Positions 1 to 11,690 of a stretch of DNA of 64,000 nt are shown here, one piece after another; within the stretch, counting starts at the first letter, position 1; each line of letters opens with the position of its first letter. The notes beneath the pieces are model-generated. The model had not been told where the DNA came from, made no database searches, and saw only the letters and a list, made by a program, of their open reading frames with translations. The position numbers were made by a program, and so were the translations under genes. Where the stretch lies: contig JADBKQ010000003.1 in NCBI GenBank assembly GCA_014896305.1, forward strand, positions 1 through 64,000, in the 5' to 3' direction. Origin of the DNA: Limnochordaceae bacterium. GTDB lineage: Bacteria; Bacillota; Limnochordia; Limnochordales; DUMU01.

Positions 1-28
1 GTAACGAGGAGAAACGAGGGGGATACAG

Positions 29-1890
<1,862 letters not shown>

Positions 1891-1894
<4 letters not shown>

Positions 1895-2181
1895 CCCAGG
1901 TAGCTGGGCCGGCCCGGCCGGCTCGACCGCAACCCCAAAGGACTTGCGTGGGTTGCCAGCAAGTGCGCTCCAAACGGGAGTTGATCCGTATCGTCCGGAC
2001 GCCGGATGGGCAGATCCGGGTGGACCGGAGCGGTCGCCAGCCCGGACGAGGAGCCTATGTCTGTCCCCGGCTGGAGTGTTTGGAGAGCGCCATCCGTACC
2101 CACCGTCTGGAGCGAGCCTTAGGCCAGCCGATCTCCGGGGCTGTGGTGGAGGAACTCCGGGGAGGGTTGCAAAGTGTTTGA
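1891..2181 (+). CDS. ylxR: YlxR (DUF448) RNA-binding protein
   Basis: A 96-residue member of the DUF448/YlxR family, always found between nusA and infB. The signature RTCVGCQQVRSKRELIRIVR near the N-terminus and GRGAYVCP in the middle are intact. In other bacteria YlxR has been described as a nucleoid-associated or RNase P-binding regulator, so a precise role here is inference. It starts with TTG overlapping the nusA stop, with an AGGAGGGG ribosome-binding site inside the nusA end. It overlaps ylxQ by 8 bases, so translation is probably coupled. Confidence 0.93.
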
Positions 2182-2557
2182 CGGCTTGCTGGGCCTGGCC
2201 GTACGAGCGAGGGCCGTGGCGATTGGGGCCAGGGCGGTACAGCGCTCCCTGCGGCGTAAGCAAGCCTTCCTGGTGTTGCTGGCGGAAGATGCCGGAGCCG
2301 CCTTGACCCGCACGATTCTGGAGTTTTGCCGGCGCACCCATGTACCGGTAGTGCCTGCAGGAACAGCGGAAAGTTTGGGAAGGCAGGTGGGACGTGAGCG
2401 GGTGAGCGTCCTGGCCGTGGAAAACGAAGGTTTCGCCCGCAGTTGGCAAGAGCGTCACCCAGTCCCAATCGCATGGCCAGGGAGCTGGGGCAGCCAGCCA
2501 TTGAGGACGACGGCCGATCCGGGGATTTCGGATAACCGGGGGGATGTAGATGACTGA
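2174..2557 (+). CDS. ylxQ: YlxQ, L7Ae-family RNA-binding protein
   Basis: The 127-residue product belongs to the L7Ae/L30e/S12e/Gadd45 family, which binds K-turn RNA. The segment with [18 protein letters not shown], the [13 protein letters not shown] strand and the central VPVVP shows this. The last 30 residues (after ENEGFARSW) have no obvious counterpart in short family members. GTG start inside the end of ylxR and 8-base overlap with infB mark it as part of the nusA-infB operon. Confidence 0.85.
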   Translation: MFDGLLGLAVRARAVAIGARAVQRSLRRKQAFLVLLAEDAGAALTRTILEFCRRTHVPVVPAGTAESLGRQVGRERVSVLAVENEGFARSWQERHPVPIAWPGSWGSQPLRTTADPGISDNRGDVDD

Positions 2558-5231
2558 AACGACCATCATGGAGTGGGCTCGCACGTTCGGCGTGCCAGCC
2601 AAACAGATTAATGACTTTTTGGCGGAGCAGGGCTTGTTGCCGCCTGCCGACGGCCAGCCTCTCTCGGCCGCGGCCATACAGGCTCTCCAACTTCGCTTCG
2701 CCCCCAATTCGGCTGCAAGAGCGGCTCGCTCCAGTACGGCCACGGCCGTGGGCAAACCGGTGGGACTGCATGGTGTTGGGAAGCGGGCGGTAGCAGCCCA
2801 TCCTTCGCGTCCTGTCGCCCGGCGCTCGCCCCTCCAGGGGGTGACTGCTGCGCCCTCCGAGGCTGCGCCGCTGACCCCAAAGGATACGCCGGCGTCTGCC
2901 GCCTCGCCGACAAGCGCCCGCACTTCAGCCACAACTGCGGCCGCAGCAGGTCAAAGCAGGAAAACCCCCTCCCGGCGAAATACGAGCACCGCTGCCCCAG
3001 CGAGTGTTCAACCCAAGGCCGGCCAGCCCGCGGCTAACCCCTCGCGTGGCGACATCCCGGTCGCTCCTGTTTCCCCCGGTGAAACGGCCACGCCCACCCC
3101 GGTCACACCAGTCTCCGAGACTCCGGCTCAGGCTCAACTCGCAGGCGAGGCTGCCGCGGCTCCTGACGTTTCGAGCCCGGCCACCGTCACTGCCCCGGCT
3201 GCGCCAGCGCCCCTGGCTCCCTCCACGAGGGCTGTGCCCGGTCAGACACGGGCGGCCGTGAAAGCTCCGGCCAAAGTGGCAACCTCACCGGCCTCCAAAC
3301 AGACCACGCGCCCCAAGACAGCGGCCCCCTCTGCCACGCCGGGTCGAGCTGCACGAACGGCACAGGTCCAGACGCGTGGCCAAACCCAGCGGCGTCCTCT
3401 GGCCCATCCCGGTCTGCATCCGCAAGGGGGACGGCACACCCCTGCCGCGACTCCGGCTGCTCCCCCCGTGACCGCTCGGGCCAAGACGGTGGAAATCGGT
3501 GAACAAATCACCGTCAAAGATCTGGCCCAACAGCTGGGCAAGCCAGTTTCCGATGTCATCAAAGAACTGATGAAGGCTGGGCTGATGGCCACCGTCAACC
3601 AGAGTATTGACCAGGAGACAGCCGCGCTGGTCGCACAGGAGTTCGGGGCTGAGGTCAAATTGAAAGAGACCGCCCATCTGGCGGAGATCGAGGACCAGCC
3701 TGATCCGGCCGAATCCTTGAAACCCCGTCCGCCTGTGGTCACGATCATGGGCCACGTGGATCATGGCAAGACGACCTTGCTCGATGCAATCCGAGAATCA
3801 CACGTCGCCGCGTCGGAAGCGGGGGGCATCACCCAGCATATCGGCGCGTACCAGGCCGAGATCAATGGCAAGAAGATCACGTTTTTGGATACTCCTGGCC
3901 ATGAGGCATTTACGGCCATGCGCGCTCGGGGAGCTCAAGTCACCGACATCGCCGTCCTCGTGGTCGCTGCGGATGATGGGGTAATGCCGCAGACGGTCGA
4001 AGCGATCCACCATGCCCAGGCGGCCGGAGTGCCGATTGTGGTCGCTATCAACAAAATCGATAAGCCCGGGGCTAACCCCGAACGAGTGAAGCAGCAGCTC
4101 ACCGAGTACGGTCTCGTGGCCGAGGAGTGGGGGGGCGACACCGTCTTCGTACCCGTGTCCGCCTTGCGGAAAACCGGACTCGATGAACTCCTGGAGATGA
4201 TCCTCTTAACCGCCGAACTCCGGGAATTGAAAGCCAATCCCGACCGGCCGGCCCGCGGTGTGGTCATCGAAGCCCAGCTGGATCGGGGACGTGGGCCAGT
4301 GGCCACGGTCCTGGTCCAAAAGGGCACGCTGCGGGTGGGCGACCTGGTGGTGGCTGGCGCCACGATGGGCAAGGTGAGGGCGCTTTTCAATGAGAAGGGC
4401 AAGAGGATGTCCCGTTGCGGTCCCTCGACCCCTGCCTTGCTGGTCGGCTTGAGCGAGGTGCCGACGGCCGGGGATGAGTTCGTGGTGGTAGAGGACGAGC
4501 GGTTAGCTCGCCAGGTCGTGGCGGCCCGAGTGGAAAAGCAGCGGCGAGAGGAACTGCAACCGCAGCATTCGGTAACGCTGGAGGGACTCTACGAAAAGAT
4601 CCAGCAAGGTGAGACGAAGGAGCTCAACCTCATCATCAAAGCCGACGTGCAGGGCTCGGTCGAAGCTCTCCGCCAGGCCCTGGGAGGACTGCAGGTCGAA
4701 GGGGTGCGGGTCTCCATCATTCATGCCGCAGTGGGCGGGATTACGGAAAGCGATGTCCATCTGGCAGAGGCATCCAAGGCTATCATCATTGGCTTCAATG
4801 TCCGGCCGGATGCTACCGGAGCCAAGGCGGCCGAACAGGCGCAGGTGGACGTCCGGCTTTACCAGATTATCTATGACGTAATTGCCGACGTGGAGGCGGC
4901 CCTCAAGGGAATGCTGGCACCGAAGATGGAGGAGAACACGCTGGGACGGGCCGAAGTCCGGCAGACTTTCCACATTCCCAAAGTGGGTGAAATCGCCGGT
5001 TGCGTGGTCCTTTCGGGCCGGATCCCTCGCAGTGCCATGGTACGGATTTTGCGAGATTCCAAGGTGATCTACGAGGGCCGCATCGCTTCGCTGAAGCGGT
5101 TCAAAGACGACGTGCGCGAGGTTACCGAGGGCTACGAGTGCGGCGTCGGAGTGGAAAAGTTCAACGACATCAAAGAGGGGGATATCCTGGAAGCGTACCG
5201 CATCGAAGCAGTACCTGCTTCCACTTCATAG
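2550..5231 (+). CDS. infB: Translation initiation factor IF-2
   Basis: GTPase that brings fMet-tRNA to the 30S subunit. The 893-residue protein has an N-terminal IF2-N helix bundle, then about 250 residues of Ala/Pro/Thr-rich linker, a second IF2-N module ([21 protein letters not shown]) and the G domain. In the G domain, GHVDHGKTT lies near residue 400, DTPGHEAF near 446 and NKID near 500. Domains II-IV follow and end in the fMet-tRNA-binding beta-barrel. ATG start with GGGGGATG ahead; it overlaps ylxQ. The long disordered linker is common in high-G+C species. Confidence 0.97.
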   Translation: MTETTIMEWARTFGVPAKQINDFLAEQGLLPPADGQPLSAAAIQALQLRFAPNSAARAARSSTATAVGKPVGLHGVGKRAVAAHPSRPVARRSPLQGVTAAPSEAAPLTPKDTPASAASPTSARTSATTAAAAGQSRKTPSRRNTSTAAPASVQPKAGQPAANPSRGDIPVAPVSPGETATPTPVTPVSETPAQAQLAGEAAAAPDVSSPATVTAPAAPAPLAPSTRAVPGQTRAAVKAPAKVATSPASKQTTRPKTAAPSATPGRAARTAQVQTRGQTQRRPLAHPGLHPQGGRHTPAATPAAPPVTARAKTVEIGEQITVKDLAQQLGKPVSDVIKELMKAGLMATVNQSIDQETAALVAQEFGAEVKLKETAHLAEIEDQPDPAESLKPRPPVVTIMGHVDHGKTTLLDAIRESHVAASEAGGITQHIGAYQAEINGKKITFLDTPGHEAFTAMRARGAQVTDIAVLVVAADDGVMPQTVEAIHHAQAAGVPIVVAINKIDKPGANPERVKQQLTEYGLVAEEWGGDTVFVPVSALRKTGLDELLEMILLTAELRELKANPDRPARGVVIEAQLDRGRGPVATVLVQKGTLRVGDLVVAGATMGKVRALFNEKGKRMSRCGPSTPALLVGLSEVPTAGDEFVVVEDERLARQVVAARVEKQRREELQPQHSVTLEGLYEKIQQGETKELNLIIKADVQGSVEALRQALGGLQVEGVRVSIIHAAVGGITESDVHLAEASKAIIIGFNVRPDATGAKAAEQAQVDVRLYQIIYDVIADVEAALKGMLAPKMEENTLGRAEVRQTFHIPKVGEIAGCVVLSGRIPRSAMVRILRDSKVIYEGRIASLKRFKDDVREVTEGYECGVGVEKFNDIKEGDILEAYRIEAVPASTS

Positions 5232-5291
5232 AGCTGGCCCGTGCCAGTCAGACAGGCTTACTACGGTACAGTCAAAAGCAGGGAGGCCGCT

Positions 5292-6746
5292 ATGAACCTG
5301 CGAGTTGAGCGTCTTCGCGAAGAGATCAAGCGAGAGATCAGTGACATCCTCCGGCGGTTCAAAGACCCTCGGATCGGCTTCGTCACGGTAACCGACGTGG
5401 AGCTTTCGCGGGACCTGGAACACGCGAAAGTCTTCGTCAGTGTATTGGGAACGGAAGAGGAAAAAGAGGAAACCATGAAGACGCTGACGGCCGCCACTGG
5501 GTACGTCCGCTCCGAACTGGGACAGCGAATCCGGATACGCCGCCTGCCTGAGCTGGTCTTCGTTTATGACCATGCCGTGGAACGAGGGGTTCGCATTACG
5601 CAAATCCTGCACCAGCTACACGCGCAGGAGACGGCCGCCCCCGTCAGCAGGGTGGCCACAGTGGCGTTCTCCGGCGCAGGACCGGCGGAGGGCTCACCCC
5701 CCCTTTCTTCTTCTAGCGGTGCCGTCGTCGAACCAGACACGGTGCTCCCAACTGCCGACTGGTCGGGGGACTTCGCGCCTCCGGCCGTGGTGCTGGAAGC
5801 GCTTCGTCGTGCCCGCCGGCCGCTCATTGCTTGCCACGAGCAACCCGACCCGGACGCTGTAGGCTCCATGTTGGCGTTGGGCGGATTTCTGCGGGCCCTG
5901 GGAGCTCAGCCGACGATGGTCTGCCCCGACCCGCTCTCACGTTCCTTGTTCTTGCTGCCCGAAGCGGAGCAGATCGTACTGCCCGCCCAGCTGGACCCGC
6001 TCGGCCCGTGGGATGTGGGCATCGTGGTGGACTGCGATCCCATCCGTACGGCAGCCGCCCTCCCGTATCTGCAGCAGCGGACGCAGGAGCTGGTGAACAT
6101 CGACCATCATGGCACCAATGACGCTGACCTGGTCGCCCGCTGGGTCCGGCCCGAAGCCGCGGCCTGCGGAGAGCTCATCTATGCGGTGGGACGCGCCCTG
6201 GGGGTGCCGCTCAACCCAACCCTGGCCACGCAGCTATTTGCTGCGTTGTCCGCCGATACCGGCTCTTTCCGGTTCAGCAACACCCGGCCGCGGACTTTGC
6301 GTCTGGCTGCGGCTCTGATTGAGGCGGGGGCGCCGGCGGCTTGGGTCTCTCACGTCCTCTTCGAAGAGAAAGATTGGAATTACGTGCGCCTGATCGGAGC
6401 GGTGGTGGATCGCCTCCAATTGAGCCCGGATGGGCGGGTGGCCTGGGCCAGCTTGCCCTATGACCTCATCCAGCAGTCGGGCGTACCGGAAAACGAACTC
6501 GATGGTTTCGTGAGCTACCCGCGCATGGTGGGTGGAGTGGAAGTGGCCATGCTGTTGCGGGAGATCCAGCCGGGCACGGTACGCATCTCGTTGCGTTCCC
6601 ACGAACGAGTGGATGTGAGTCAGCTAGCGGTCCGCCTGGGCGGCGGTGGCCATCCCCGGGCCGCCGGTTGCACGGTGGCGGGCTCGTTGGAGGAAGTCGA
6701 GCGCCGGGCCGTGGAACTCGCACAAGCGGCTGTGAACCAGCGATGA
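5292..6746 (+). CDS. RbfA-NrnA fusion: ribosome-binding factor A joined to DHH phosphoesterase
   Basis: One open frame encodes two normally separate neighbours. Residues 1 to about 115 are RbfA (30S maturation factor): the N-terminal VERLREEIKREISDIL helix, then FVTVTDVELSRDLEHAKV. After a Ser/Pro/Gly-rich linker (about 116-165), residues about 165-484 are a DHH/DHHA1 phosphoesterase of the NrnA type (nanoRNase / pAp phosphatase). It has DPDAVGS, VDCDPIR, NIDHHGTN, SADTGSFRFS and C-terminal GGGGHPRAAG. The ATG at 5292 follows GGGAGG by 5 bases. The stop overlaps truB (ATGA). RbfA and NrnA are usually adjacent cistrons in Firmicutes, so a fusion is plausible, but a sequencing-error fusion of two reading frames cannot be excluded. 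Confidence 0.9.
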   Translation: MNLRVERLREEIKREISDILRRFKDPRIGFVTVTDVELSRDLEHAKVFVSVLGTEEEKEETMKTLTAATGYVRSELGQRIRIRRLPELVFVYDHAVERGVRITQILHQLHAQETAAPVSRVATVAFSGAGPAEGSPPLSSSSGAVVEPDTVLPTADWSGDFAPPAVVLEALRRARRPLIACHEQPDPDAVGSMLALGGFLRALGAQPTMVCPDPLSRSLFLLPEAEQIVLPAQLDPLGPWDVGIVVDCDPIRTAAALPYLQQRTQELVNIDHHGTNDADLVARWVRPEAAACGELIYAVGRALGVPLNPTLATQLFAALSADTGSFRFSNTRPRTLRLAAALIEAGAPAAWVSHVLFEEKDWNYVRLIGAVVDRLQLSPDGRVAWASLPYDLIQQSGVPENELDGFVSYPRMVGGVEVAMLLREIQPGTVRISLRSHERVDVSQLAVRLGGGGHPRAAGCTVAGSLEEVERRAVELAQAAVNQR

Positions 6747-7861
6747 ACCCCGTCGGCCCCCATGGTACCTGGGGCCAGCCACTGCACGGGTTTCTCCTCG
6801 TCAACAAGCCCGTTGGGCCTACCTCCCACGATGTGGTCGCTTGCGTACGGCGCCGGTGTCCAGGAACCCGGGTTGGCCACCTGGGAACCCTCGATCCTGC
6901 CGCACACGGTCTACTCCCCCTGGCTTTGGGACTGGCAACCCGCCTGGCGGAGTACGCGCATTGGCATAGCAAGCAGTACAGGGCCGAGTGGTGGCTGGGC
7001 CGGGAGACTGACAGTGGCGACCTGCAGGGTCTGGTTGTCGCCCAGGCGGCTGCCGGCAGCTTTGTGACGGCCCAGGCAGTACGAGCAGCTCTAGTTGAGT
7101 TTCAGGGGGAAATCGAGCAAGTTCCACCAGCGGCCAGTGCCGTGCGGGTGGCGGGCCGCCACAGCTATGAGTGGGTACGGGCTGGCCTACCGCGGCCATT
7201 GCCACCCCGTTCTGTACGGATCTGGCGTCTGGAGTGGCTGGGGTGGCGTCCACAGCCCGGAGCTGCCTGGCAGCGCCCCCCCGACGCCCCGGCTGCGCCC
7301 ATCCATGCCGGGGAACGCCTGCTGGTGGAGTTAGACTGCTCGGCCGGCACCTACGTCCGGGCATTGGCCAAGGACGTCGGTCGCCGCCTGGGCTTAGGGG
7401 CTACGGTGGCTGACCTGTGCCGCACGCGGGTAGGGCCGTTCGTGTTGGAGCAAGCCCATCCCCTGGAGGAGCTGATGTACGCGACTCCCCAGCAACTGGC
7501 TGCCTGGTTACAGCCGCTGGATGACATTCTGCCGCTCCATTGGCGCCGGGTGGTATTACACCCCGCCGCCCTGGCACGGGTCGTCCAGGGAGGAGTCTTT
7601 TCTTCTGATGAGATTGTCCGCGAGCCAGAGGGAGAACGAGTACAGCAAGGAGAAGGAAACGCTGGCGCCGGGCGAGGGGAGACTCCCAGCCTGCCCGCCG
7701 TTCAACTCGAGGCTGAGGATGGCTGGCTGGCCGTACTTGACCCAGAAGGACGGCTGCGGGCACTGGCTCGCCAGGTGAAGCCAGGGGTCTGGCACCCCGA
7801 AAAGGTATTAACGTGGGAAGATGAGGCAAGCCCGAATGGCTGTGGACATAGAGGTTCGTGA
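6743..7861 (+). CDS. truB: tRNA pseudouridine-55 synthase TruB
   Basis: Makes pseudouridine 55 in the T-loop of tRNAs. GFLLVNKPVGPTSHDVV at the N-terminus and the catalytic-aspartate motif GTLDPAAHGLLP are present, followed by the second family block SAGTYVRALAKDVGRRLG. At 372 residues it is longer than the typical 300: there is a Pro/Ala-rich insert near residue 175 and a Gly/Glu-rich insert in the C-terminal PUA-like part. ATG overlaps the stop of the rbfA-nrnA fusion, and the end overlaps ribF. Confidence 0.95.
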   Translation: MNPVGPHGTWGQPLHGFLLVNKPVGPTSHDVVACVRRRCPGTRVGHLGTLDPAAHGLLPLALGLATRLAEYAHWHSKQYRAEWWLGRETDSGDLQGLVVAQAAAGSFVTAQAVRAALVEFQGEIEQVPPAASAVRVAGRHSYEWVRAGLPRPLPPRSVRIWRLEWLGWRPQPGAAWQRPPDAPAAPIHAGERLLVELDCSAGTYVRALAKDVGRRLGLGATVADLCRTRVGPFVLEQAHPLEELMYATPQQLAAWLQPLDDILPLHWRRVVLHPAALARVVQGGVFSSDEIVREPEGERVQQGEGNAGAGRGETPSLPAVQLEAEDGWLAVLDPEGRLRALARQVKPGVWHPEKVLTWEDEASPNGCGHRGS

Positions 7862-8795
7862 GATCGTTTGGAAATCGGCAGGGAAGCGTAACCTGCGACC
7901 GGGAGCTATCGTCGCCCTGGGGACATTCGACGGGGTTCACCGTGGGCATCAGGAGATTCTTCGTCACACCCGCCGGCTGGCGGCTGCGGCGGGACGTCCG
8001 GCGGTCGCTCTCACCTTTGACCGCCACCCCCGCTCCCTGCTGGGGGGAGCTCCTCCTCTGTTGACCACCACCGAGGAGAAGTTGGACCTATTGGAGCAAG
8101 AAGGCCTGGATGGCGTCTGGTTGATTCGTTTCGATCCGGCCTTCAGCCAGCTGAGTCCCGAACAGTTTGTGCACGAGGTGTTGGACACCCGCTTACAAGT
8201 GGCCGGGGCGGTGGCCGGTTTTGACTTCAGCTACGGGAGGGGCGGAGCGGGCAAGGCCGCCTCCCTGCAACGCAGCGGCCAAGAGCTGGGCTGGCAGGTG
8301 GAGATCCTGCCCCCGGTCGTCGTGGATGGGCAGGTGGTCTCTAGCACAGGCATTCGTCAGGCGTTGCAGGCCGGGCAAGTGGAACAGGCCGCCCGCTGGC
8401 TGGGACGCCCCTACCGCCTGCAAGGCCAGGTGGTGGCAGGCGACGGGCGGGGACGAAGCCTCGGATTTCCCACGGCCAATCTGGCTACGCCCGCCAACAA
8501 GGTTCTTCCCGCAGATGGAGTCTATGTAGCGGTGGTGACAGAGATTCCCGACCGCCCGGCGCTCGTCTCCATCAGCAGAAAGCCTACCTTCTGGACAGAG
8601 GGGATGGCTGCTCCGCTGGTGGTCGAAGTATATGTGGATCAGTACGAGGGCAACCTCTACGGCCAGTACCTGGCAGTCGACTTTCTGCAACGGCTGCGGC
8701 CCATCGCCCGCTTTGATACTGTCGAACAATTGGTCGAGCAGATGGAAGCAGATCGGGACCAGGCCCGCCATCTGTGGGGACGTTTACAGAGCTAG
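7836..8795 (+). CDS. ribF: Bifunctional riboflavin kinase / FAD synthetase RibF
   Basis: Phosphorylates riboflavin to FMN and adenylates FMN to FAD. The N-terminal adenylyltransferase domain carries ALGTFDGVHRGHQEIL, and the C-terminal flavokinase domain carries GDGRGRSLGFPTANL. ATG at 7836 is preceded by GAGG at 9 bases; an in-frame ATG at 7821 is possible but has poor spacing. It overlaps truB by 26 bases. The 3' end contains the likely -35 element of the rpsO promoter. In the second domain SRKPTFW replaces the commoner G-x-PTF context, a small variation. Confidence 0.94.
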   Translation: MAVDIEVREIVWKSAGKRNLRPGAIVALGTFDGVHRGHQEILRHTRRLAAAAGRPAVALTFDRHPRSLLGGAPPLLTTTEEKLDLLEQEGLDGVWLIRFDPAFSQLSPEQFVHEVLDTRLQVAGAVAGFDFSYGRGGAGKAASLQRSGQELGWQVEILPPVVVDGQVVSSTGIRQALQAGQVEQAARWLGRPYRLQGQVVAGDGRGRSLGFPTANLATPANKVLPADGVYVAVVTEIPDRPALVSISRKPTFWTEGMAAPLVVEVYVDQYEGNLYGQYLAVDFLQRLRPIARFDTVEQLVEQMEADRDQARHLWGRLQS

Positions 8796-8811
8796 TACTG
8801 CATGCTAGAAT
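8783..8811 (+). promoter_or_regulatory. Sigma-A-type promoter for rpsO
   Basis: TTTACA at 8783-8788 and TAGAAT at 8806-8811 are separated by 17 bases, overlapping the last codons of ribF. It would start a transcript about 135 bases ahead of rpsO. Read by eye, not measured. Confidence 0.6.
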
Positions 8812-8951
8812 GTCCTGGATCAGCTTGTGCACAGCTGGCCCCCGGGCGAAGCGGGGGGGCGGCGGCCAGCGGATCGAACCGGCGTCCGGCGTTGCTTCGG
8901 GGGGGCAGGCGCGGGACGGGCGGCGATTCTCAAATACGAGGAGGATTCTCC
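8812..8951 (+). promoter_or_regulatory. GC-rich rpsO leader, possible S15 autoregulatory site
   Basis: The 140-base leader has several complementary G and C blocks, including CTGGCC (from about 8830) against GGCCAG (about 8870), with a run of seven G in between. S15 is known to repress its own mRNA through structured leaders in several bacteria. No specific known fold was matched here, so autoregulation is inferred from position. The rpsO ribosome-binding site is GAGGAGGA ending just before the ATG. Confidence 0.35.
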
Positions 8952-9221
8952 ATGGCACTCGACCCCGAAGAAAAGGCCAAGATCATCAAGGAATATCAAA
9001 CCCATGAGGGAGACACTGGCTCACCGGAAGTGCAGATCGCCTTACTTACCCAGCGCATCAACCAGTTGAGCGAGCATTTGCAGGTTCACCGCAAGGACCA
9101 CCATTCCCGGCGAGGATTGTACCAAATGATCGGCCAGCGCCGTGGCCTGCTCAACTATTTGGAAAGCAAAGATGTGGATCGGTACCGGGCGTTGGTCGCT
9201 CGCCTAGGCCTGCGGCATTAG
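8952..9221 (+). CDS. rpsO: 30S ribosomal protein S15
   Basis: Primary 16S rRNA-binding protein of the small subunit platform. The 89-residue length is standard, and the family core [19 protein letters not shown] and [11 protein letters not shown] is intact. ATG follows a strong GAGGAGGA. A promoter lies upstream and a strong intrinsic terminator directly downstream, so rpsO can be a single-gene transcript between ribF and pnp. Confidence 0.98.
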   Translation: MALDPEEKAKIIKEYQTHEGDTGSPEVQIALLTQRINQLSEHLQVHRKDHHSRRGLYQMIGQRRGLLNYLESKDVDRYRALVARLGLRH

Positions 9222-9229
9222 AAGGACCA

Positions 9230-9264
9230 GGGGGAGAGCGGGGCAGCCCGCTCTTCCCCTTTTT
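9230..9264 (+). terminator. Intrinsic terminator after rpsO
   Basis: GGGGGAGAGCGGG pairs with CCCGCTCTTCCCC (one G-U) across a short GCA-type loop and is followed by TTTTT. Clear rho-independent architecture on the + strand. Confidence 0.9.
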
Positions 9265-9449
9265 CGGACCTGTGACACGGCGGGACGGGCAAGATAGCAG
9301 GGGGCAACGGCTCACAACGGTTCGCGAGGAATAGGCTGCCCGCAGGTCGACAGATGGACAAGGCTGGTGGTCGGCAAGAGTGGAAGCAGGCGGGGGCGCA
9401 GGCCGGCTGTGAACCGTTTGCCGGGAAGATTGCACAAGGAGGAGAACGC

Positions 9450-11690
9450 ATGGAGGTTTTCGAGACACAGCTGGGGGGCAGACCCCTCCGCTTTGAAACC
9501 GGCGAGTTGGCCAAACAGGCGAACGGCGCCGTGCTGGTTCGGTACGGGGACACGGTTGTGCTGGTCACGGCGACCATGTCGAAGGAACCCCGGGAAGGGA
9601 TCGACTTCTTCCCCCTTGTGGTCGATTACGAGGAGCGCATGTACAGTATCGGCAAGATCCCTGGCGGTTGGGGGCGGCGAGAAGGTCGGCCTGGGGAAGC
9701 CGCCGTTTTGCACGCCCGTGAGATCGACCGGCCGATCCGCCCGCTCTTTCCGGAGGGCTTCCGGCACGATGTGCAGGTCGTGGCGACAGTATTGTCCGTC
9801 GACCAAAACAACGACCCCGACATTGCTGCCATGTTGGGCGCCTCCGTCGCGTTAACCATCTCGGACATCCCCTTCCAGGGCCCCATCGCCGGCGTGAGGG
9901 TGGGGAAAGTCGACGATCAATTCGTGATCATGCCCGACTCGGAGGCTCGGGCTCGCAGTGTCCTCAACCTCGTGGTTGCGGGCACTCGGGATGCGGTCAT
10001 GATGGTCGAAGCTGGCGCCAACGAGGTATCGGAGGCGGATATGCTGGACGCCATCATGACCGGACATCAAGAAGTCAGGCGTCTGGTGGACCTGATCGAT
10101 GAGATGCGCACCAAGGTGGGACGTCCCAAATTCGAACCCCAACTGGCCCAGCCCGACCCTGAACTCGTTGAACAGGTACGCCAGTTTGCCCGGGAACCGC
10201 TGTTGTCGGCGTTGACCAATGCCGACAAACAGAATCGTGATGCTGCCATCGACATGGTGGCTCAGCAGACTCTTGTCCATTTCCAGGAGACAATGGACGA
10301 GGAGACCTTCGCCCTACGCAGTAAAGACATCCAAACGGCCTTTGACAAGCTGTTGAAGGAAGAAGTACGCCGGCTCATCACCCAGGAGAAACGACGTCCG
10401 GATGGGCGGCAGCTGGACGAAATCCGCCCCATCACCTGCCAGGTGGGGATTCTACCGCGGGTTCATGGCTCGGGTCTTTTCACCCGCGGGCAGACGCAGG
10501 TACTGACGACCTGTACTCTGGGGGTCAAATCCGATGAACAGATGCTGGATGACCTGCGGGAAGAAGACCGTAAGCGGTACATCCATCATTACAATTTCCC
10601 GCCTTACAGCGTAGGGGAGGTTCGGCCGTTACGGGCTCCGGGACGCCGCGAAATCGGTCACGGGGCTCTCGCAGAACGTGCGCTCCTGCCCGTGATCCCC
10701 CCTGAAGAGGATTTCCCCTACACCATTCGCCTGGTGTCGGAAGTACTGGAATCCAACGGTTCCACGTCGCAGGCGAGCGTTTGCGGGAGTACGTTGGCTC
10801 TGATGGATGCGGGAGTGCCCATTCGTAAACCGGTGGCCGGTGTGGCCATGGGATTGGTCAAGTACGGAGATTCTTTCGCCATCCTGACGGATATCCAGGG
10901 AATCGAGGATGCGTTGGGAGACATGGATTTCAAGGTCGCCGGCACTCGCGATGGAATTACCGCCATTCAGATGGACATCAAGATTGCTGGAGTGACCCGG
11001 GATATCCTGGCCCAAGCTCTGGAGCAAGCAAGACGCGGGCGTCTCTTCATTCTCGACAAGATGCTGTCCGTGATTCCAGCCCCACGTGCTGAACTGTCTC
11101 CGTATGCGCCGCGCATCATCACGATGGAAATCCCGGTGGACAAAATCCGGGATGTCATCGGGCCAGGTGGCAAGATGATTCGTAGCATCATCGACCAAAC
11201 CGGCGTGGAAATTGACGTTGAAGATGATGGCCACATCTTCATCGCCTCCGCCGACCAGGCTGCCGGGGCCAAGGCCAAGCAGATCATCGAAAACCTGGTT
11301 CGGGACGTGGAGGTCGGCGCCACTTACCTGGGCAAAGTTAAACGGACCACCAATTTCGGGGCGTTCGTTGAGATTCTGCCTGGTAAAGAGGGCCTCGTCC
11401 ACATCTCCGAACTCTCCCGAGAGCGGGTTGGCCGGGTGGAAGACGTGGTCAACGTAGGCGACGAACTCCTGGTCAAAGTGACGGACATCGACCGTTTGGG
11501 CCGGATCAACCTCTCCCACAAGGAGTGCTTGCCCCCGGCCGAAGGGGAAGATGATCATCCGCGTCGTGCGGCTGCCTCCCGTCCGGAGCGAGGTGAGCGT
11601 CGTGAACGGTCGGAGCGAAGTGACCGTGGCGAGCATAATGAGTATGGCGAGCGCGGCGATCGCGAATACAGGGGGTTGCACCGCCGTTGA
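9450..11690 (+). CDS. pnp: Polyribonucleotide nucleotidyltransferase (PNPase)
   Basis: Phosphorolytic 3'-5' exoribonuclease of mRNA decay. The 746 residues contain two RNase PH domains joined by the all-helical domain, a KH domain ([20 protein letters not shown], about 560-580) and an S1 domain (about 620-690). The tail is highly charged, rich in Glu-Arg dipeptides. Catalytic region [10 protein letters not shown] is present. In the first RNase PH half the usual GGFFKREGRPSE appears as [15 protein letters not shown] with AAGGAGGAG at optimal distance. Stop overlaps the next gene (TTGA). Confidence 0.97.
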   Translation: MEVFETQLGGRPLRFETGELAKQANGAVLVRYGDTVVLVTATMSKEPREGIDFFPLVVDYEERMYSIGKIPGGWGRREGRPGEAAVLHAREIDRPIRPLFPEGFRHDVQVVATVLSVDQNNDPDIAAMLGASVALTISDIPFQGPIAGVRVGKVDDQFVIMPDSEARARSVLNLVVAGTRDAVMMVEAGANEVSEADMLDAIMTGHQEVRRLVDLIDEMRTKVGRPKFEPQLAQPDPELVEQVRQFAREPLLSALTNADKQNRDAAIDMVAQQTLVHFQETMDEETFALRSKDIQTAFDKLLKEEVRRLITQEKRRPDGRQLDEIRPITCQVGILPRVHGSGLFTRGQTQVLTTCTLGVKSDEQMLDDLREEDRKRYIHHYNFPPYSVGEVRPLRAPGRREIGHGALAERALLPVIPPEEDFPYTIRLVSEVLESNGSTSQASVCGSTLALMDAGVPIRKPVAGVAMGLVKYGDSFAILTDIQGIEDALGDMDFKVAGTRDGITAIQMDIKIAGVTRDILAQALEQARRGRLFILDKMLSVIPAPRAELSPYAPRIITMEIPVDKIRDVIGPGGKMIRSIIDQTGVEIDVEDDGHIFIASADQAAGAKAKQIIENLVRDVEVGATYLGKVKRTTNFGAFVEILPGKEGLVHISELSRERVGRVEDVVNVGDELLVKVTDIDRLGRINLSHKECLPPAEGEDDHPRRAAASRPERGERRERSERSDRGEHNEYGERGDREYRGLHRR

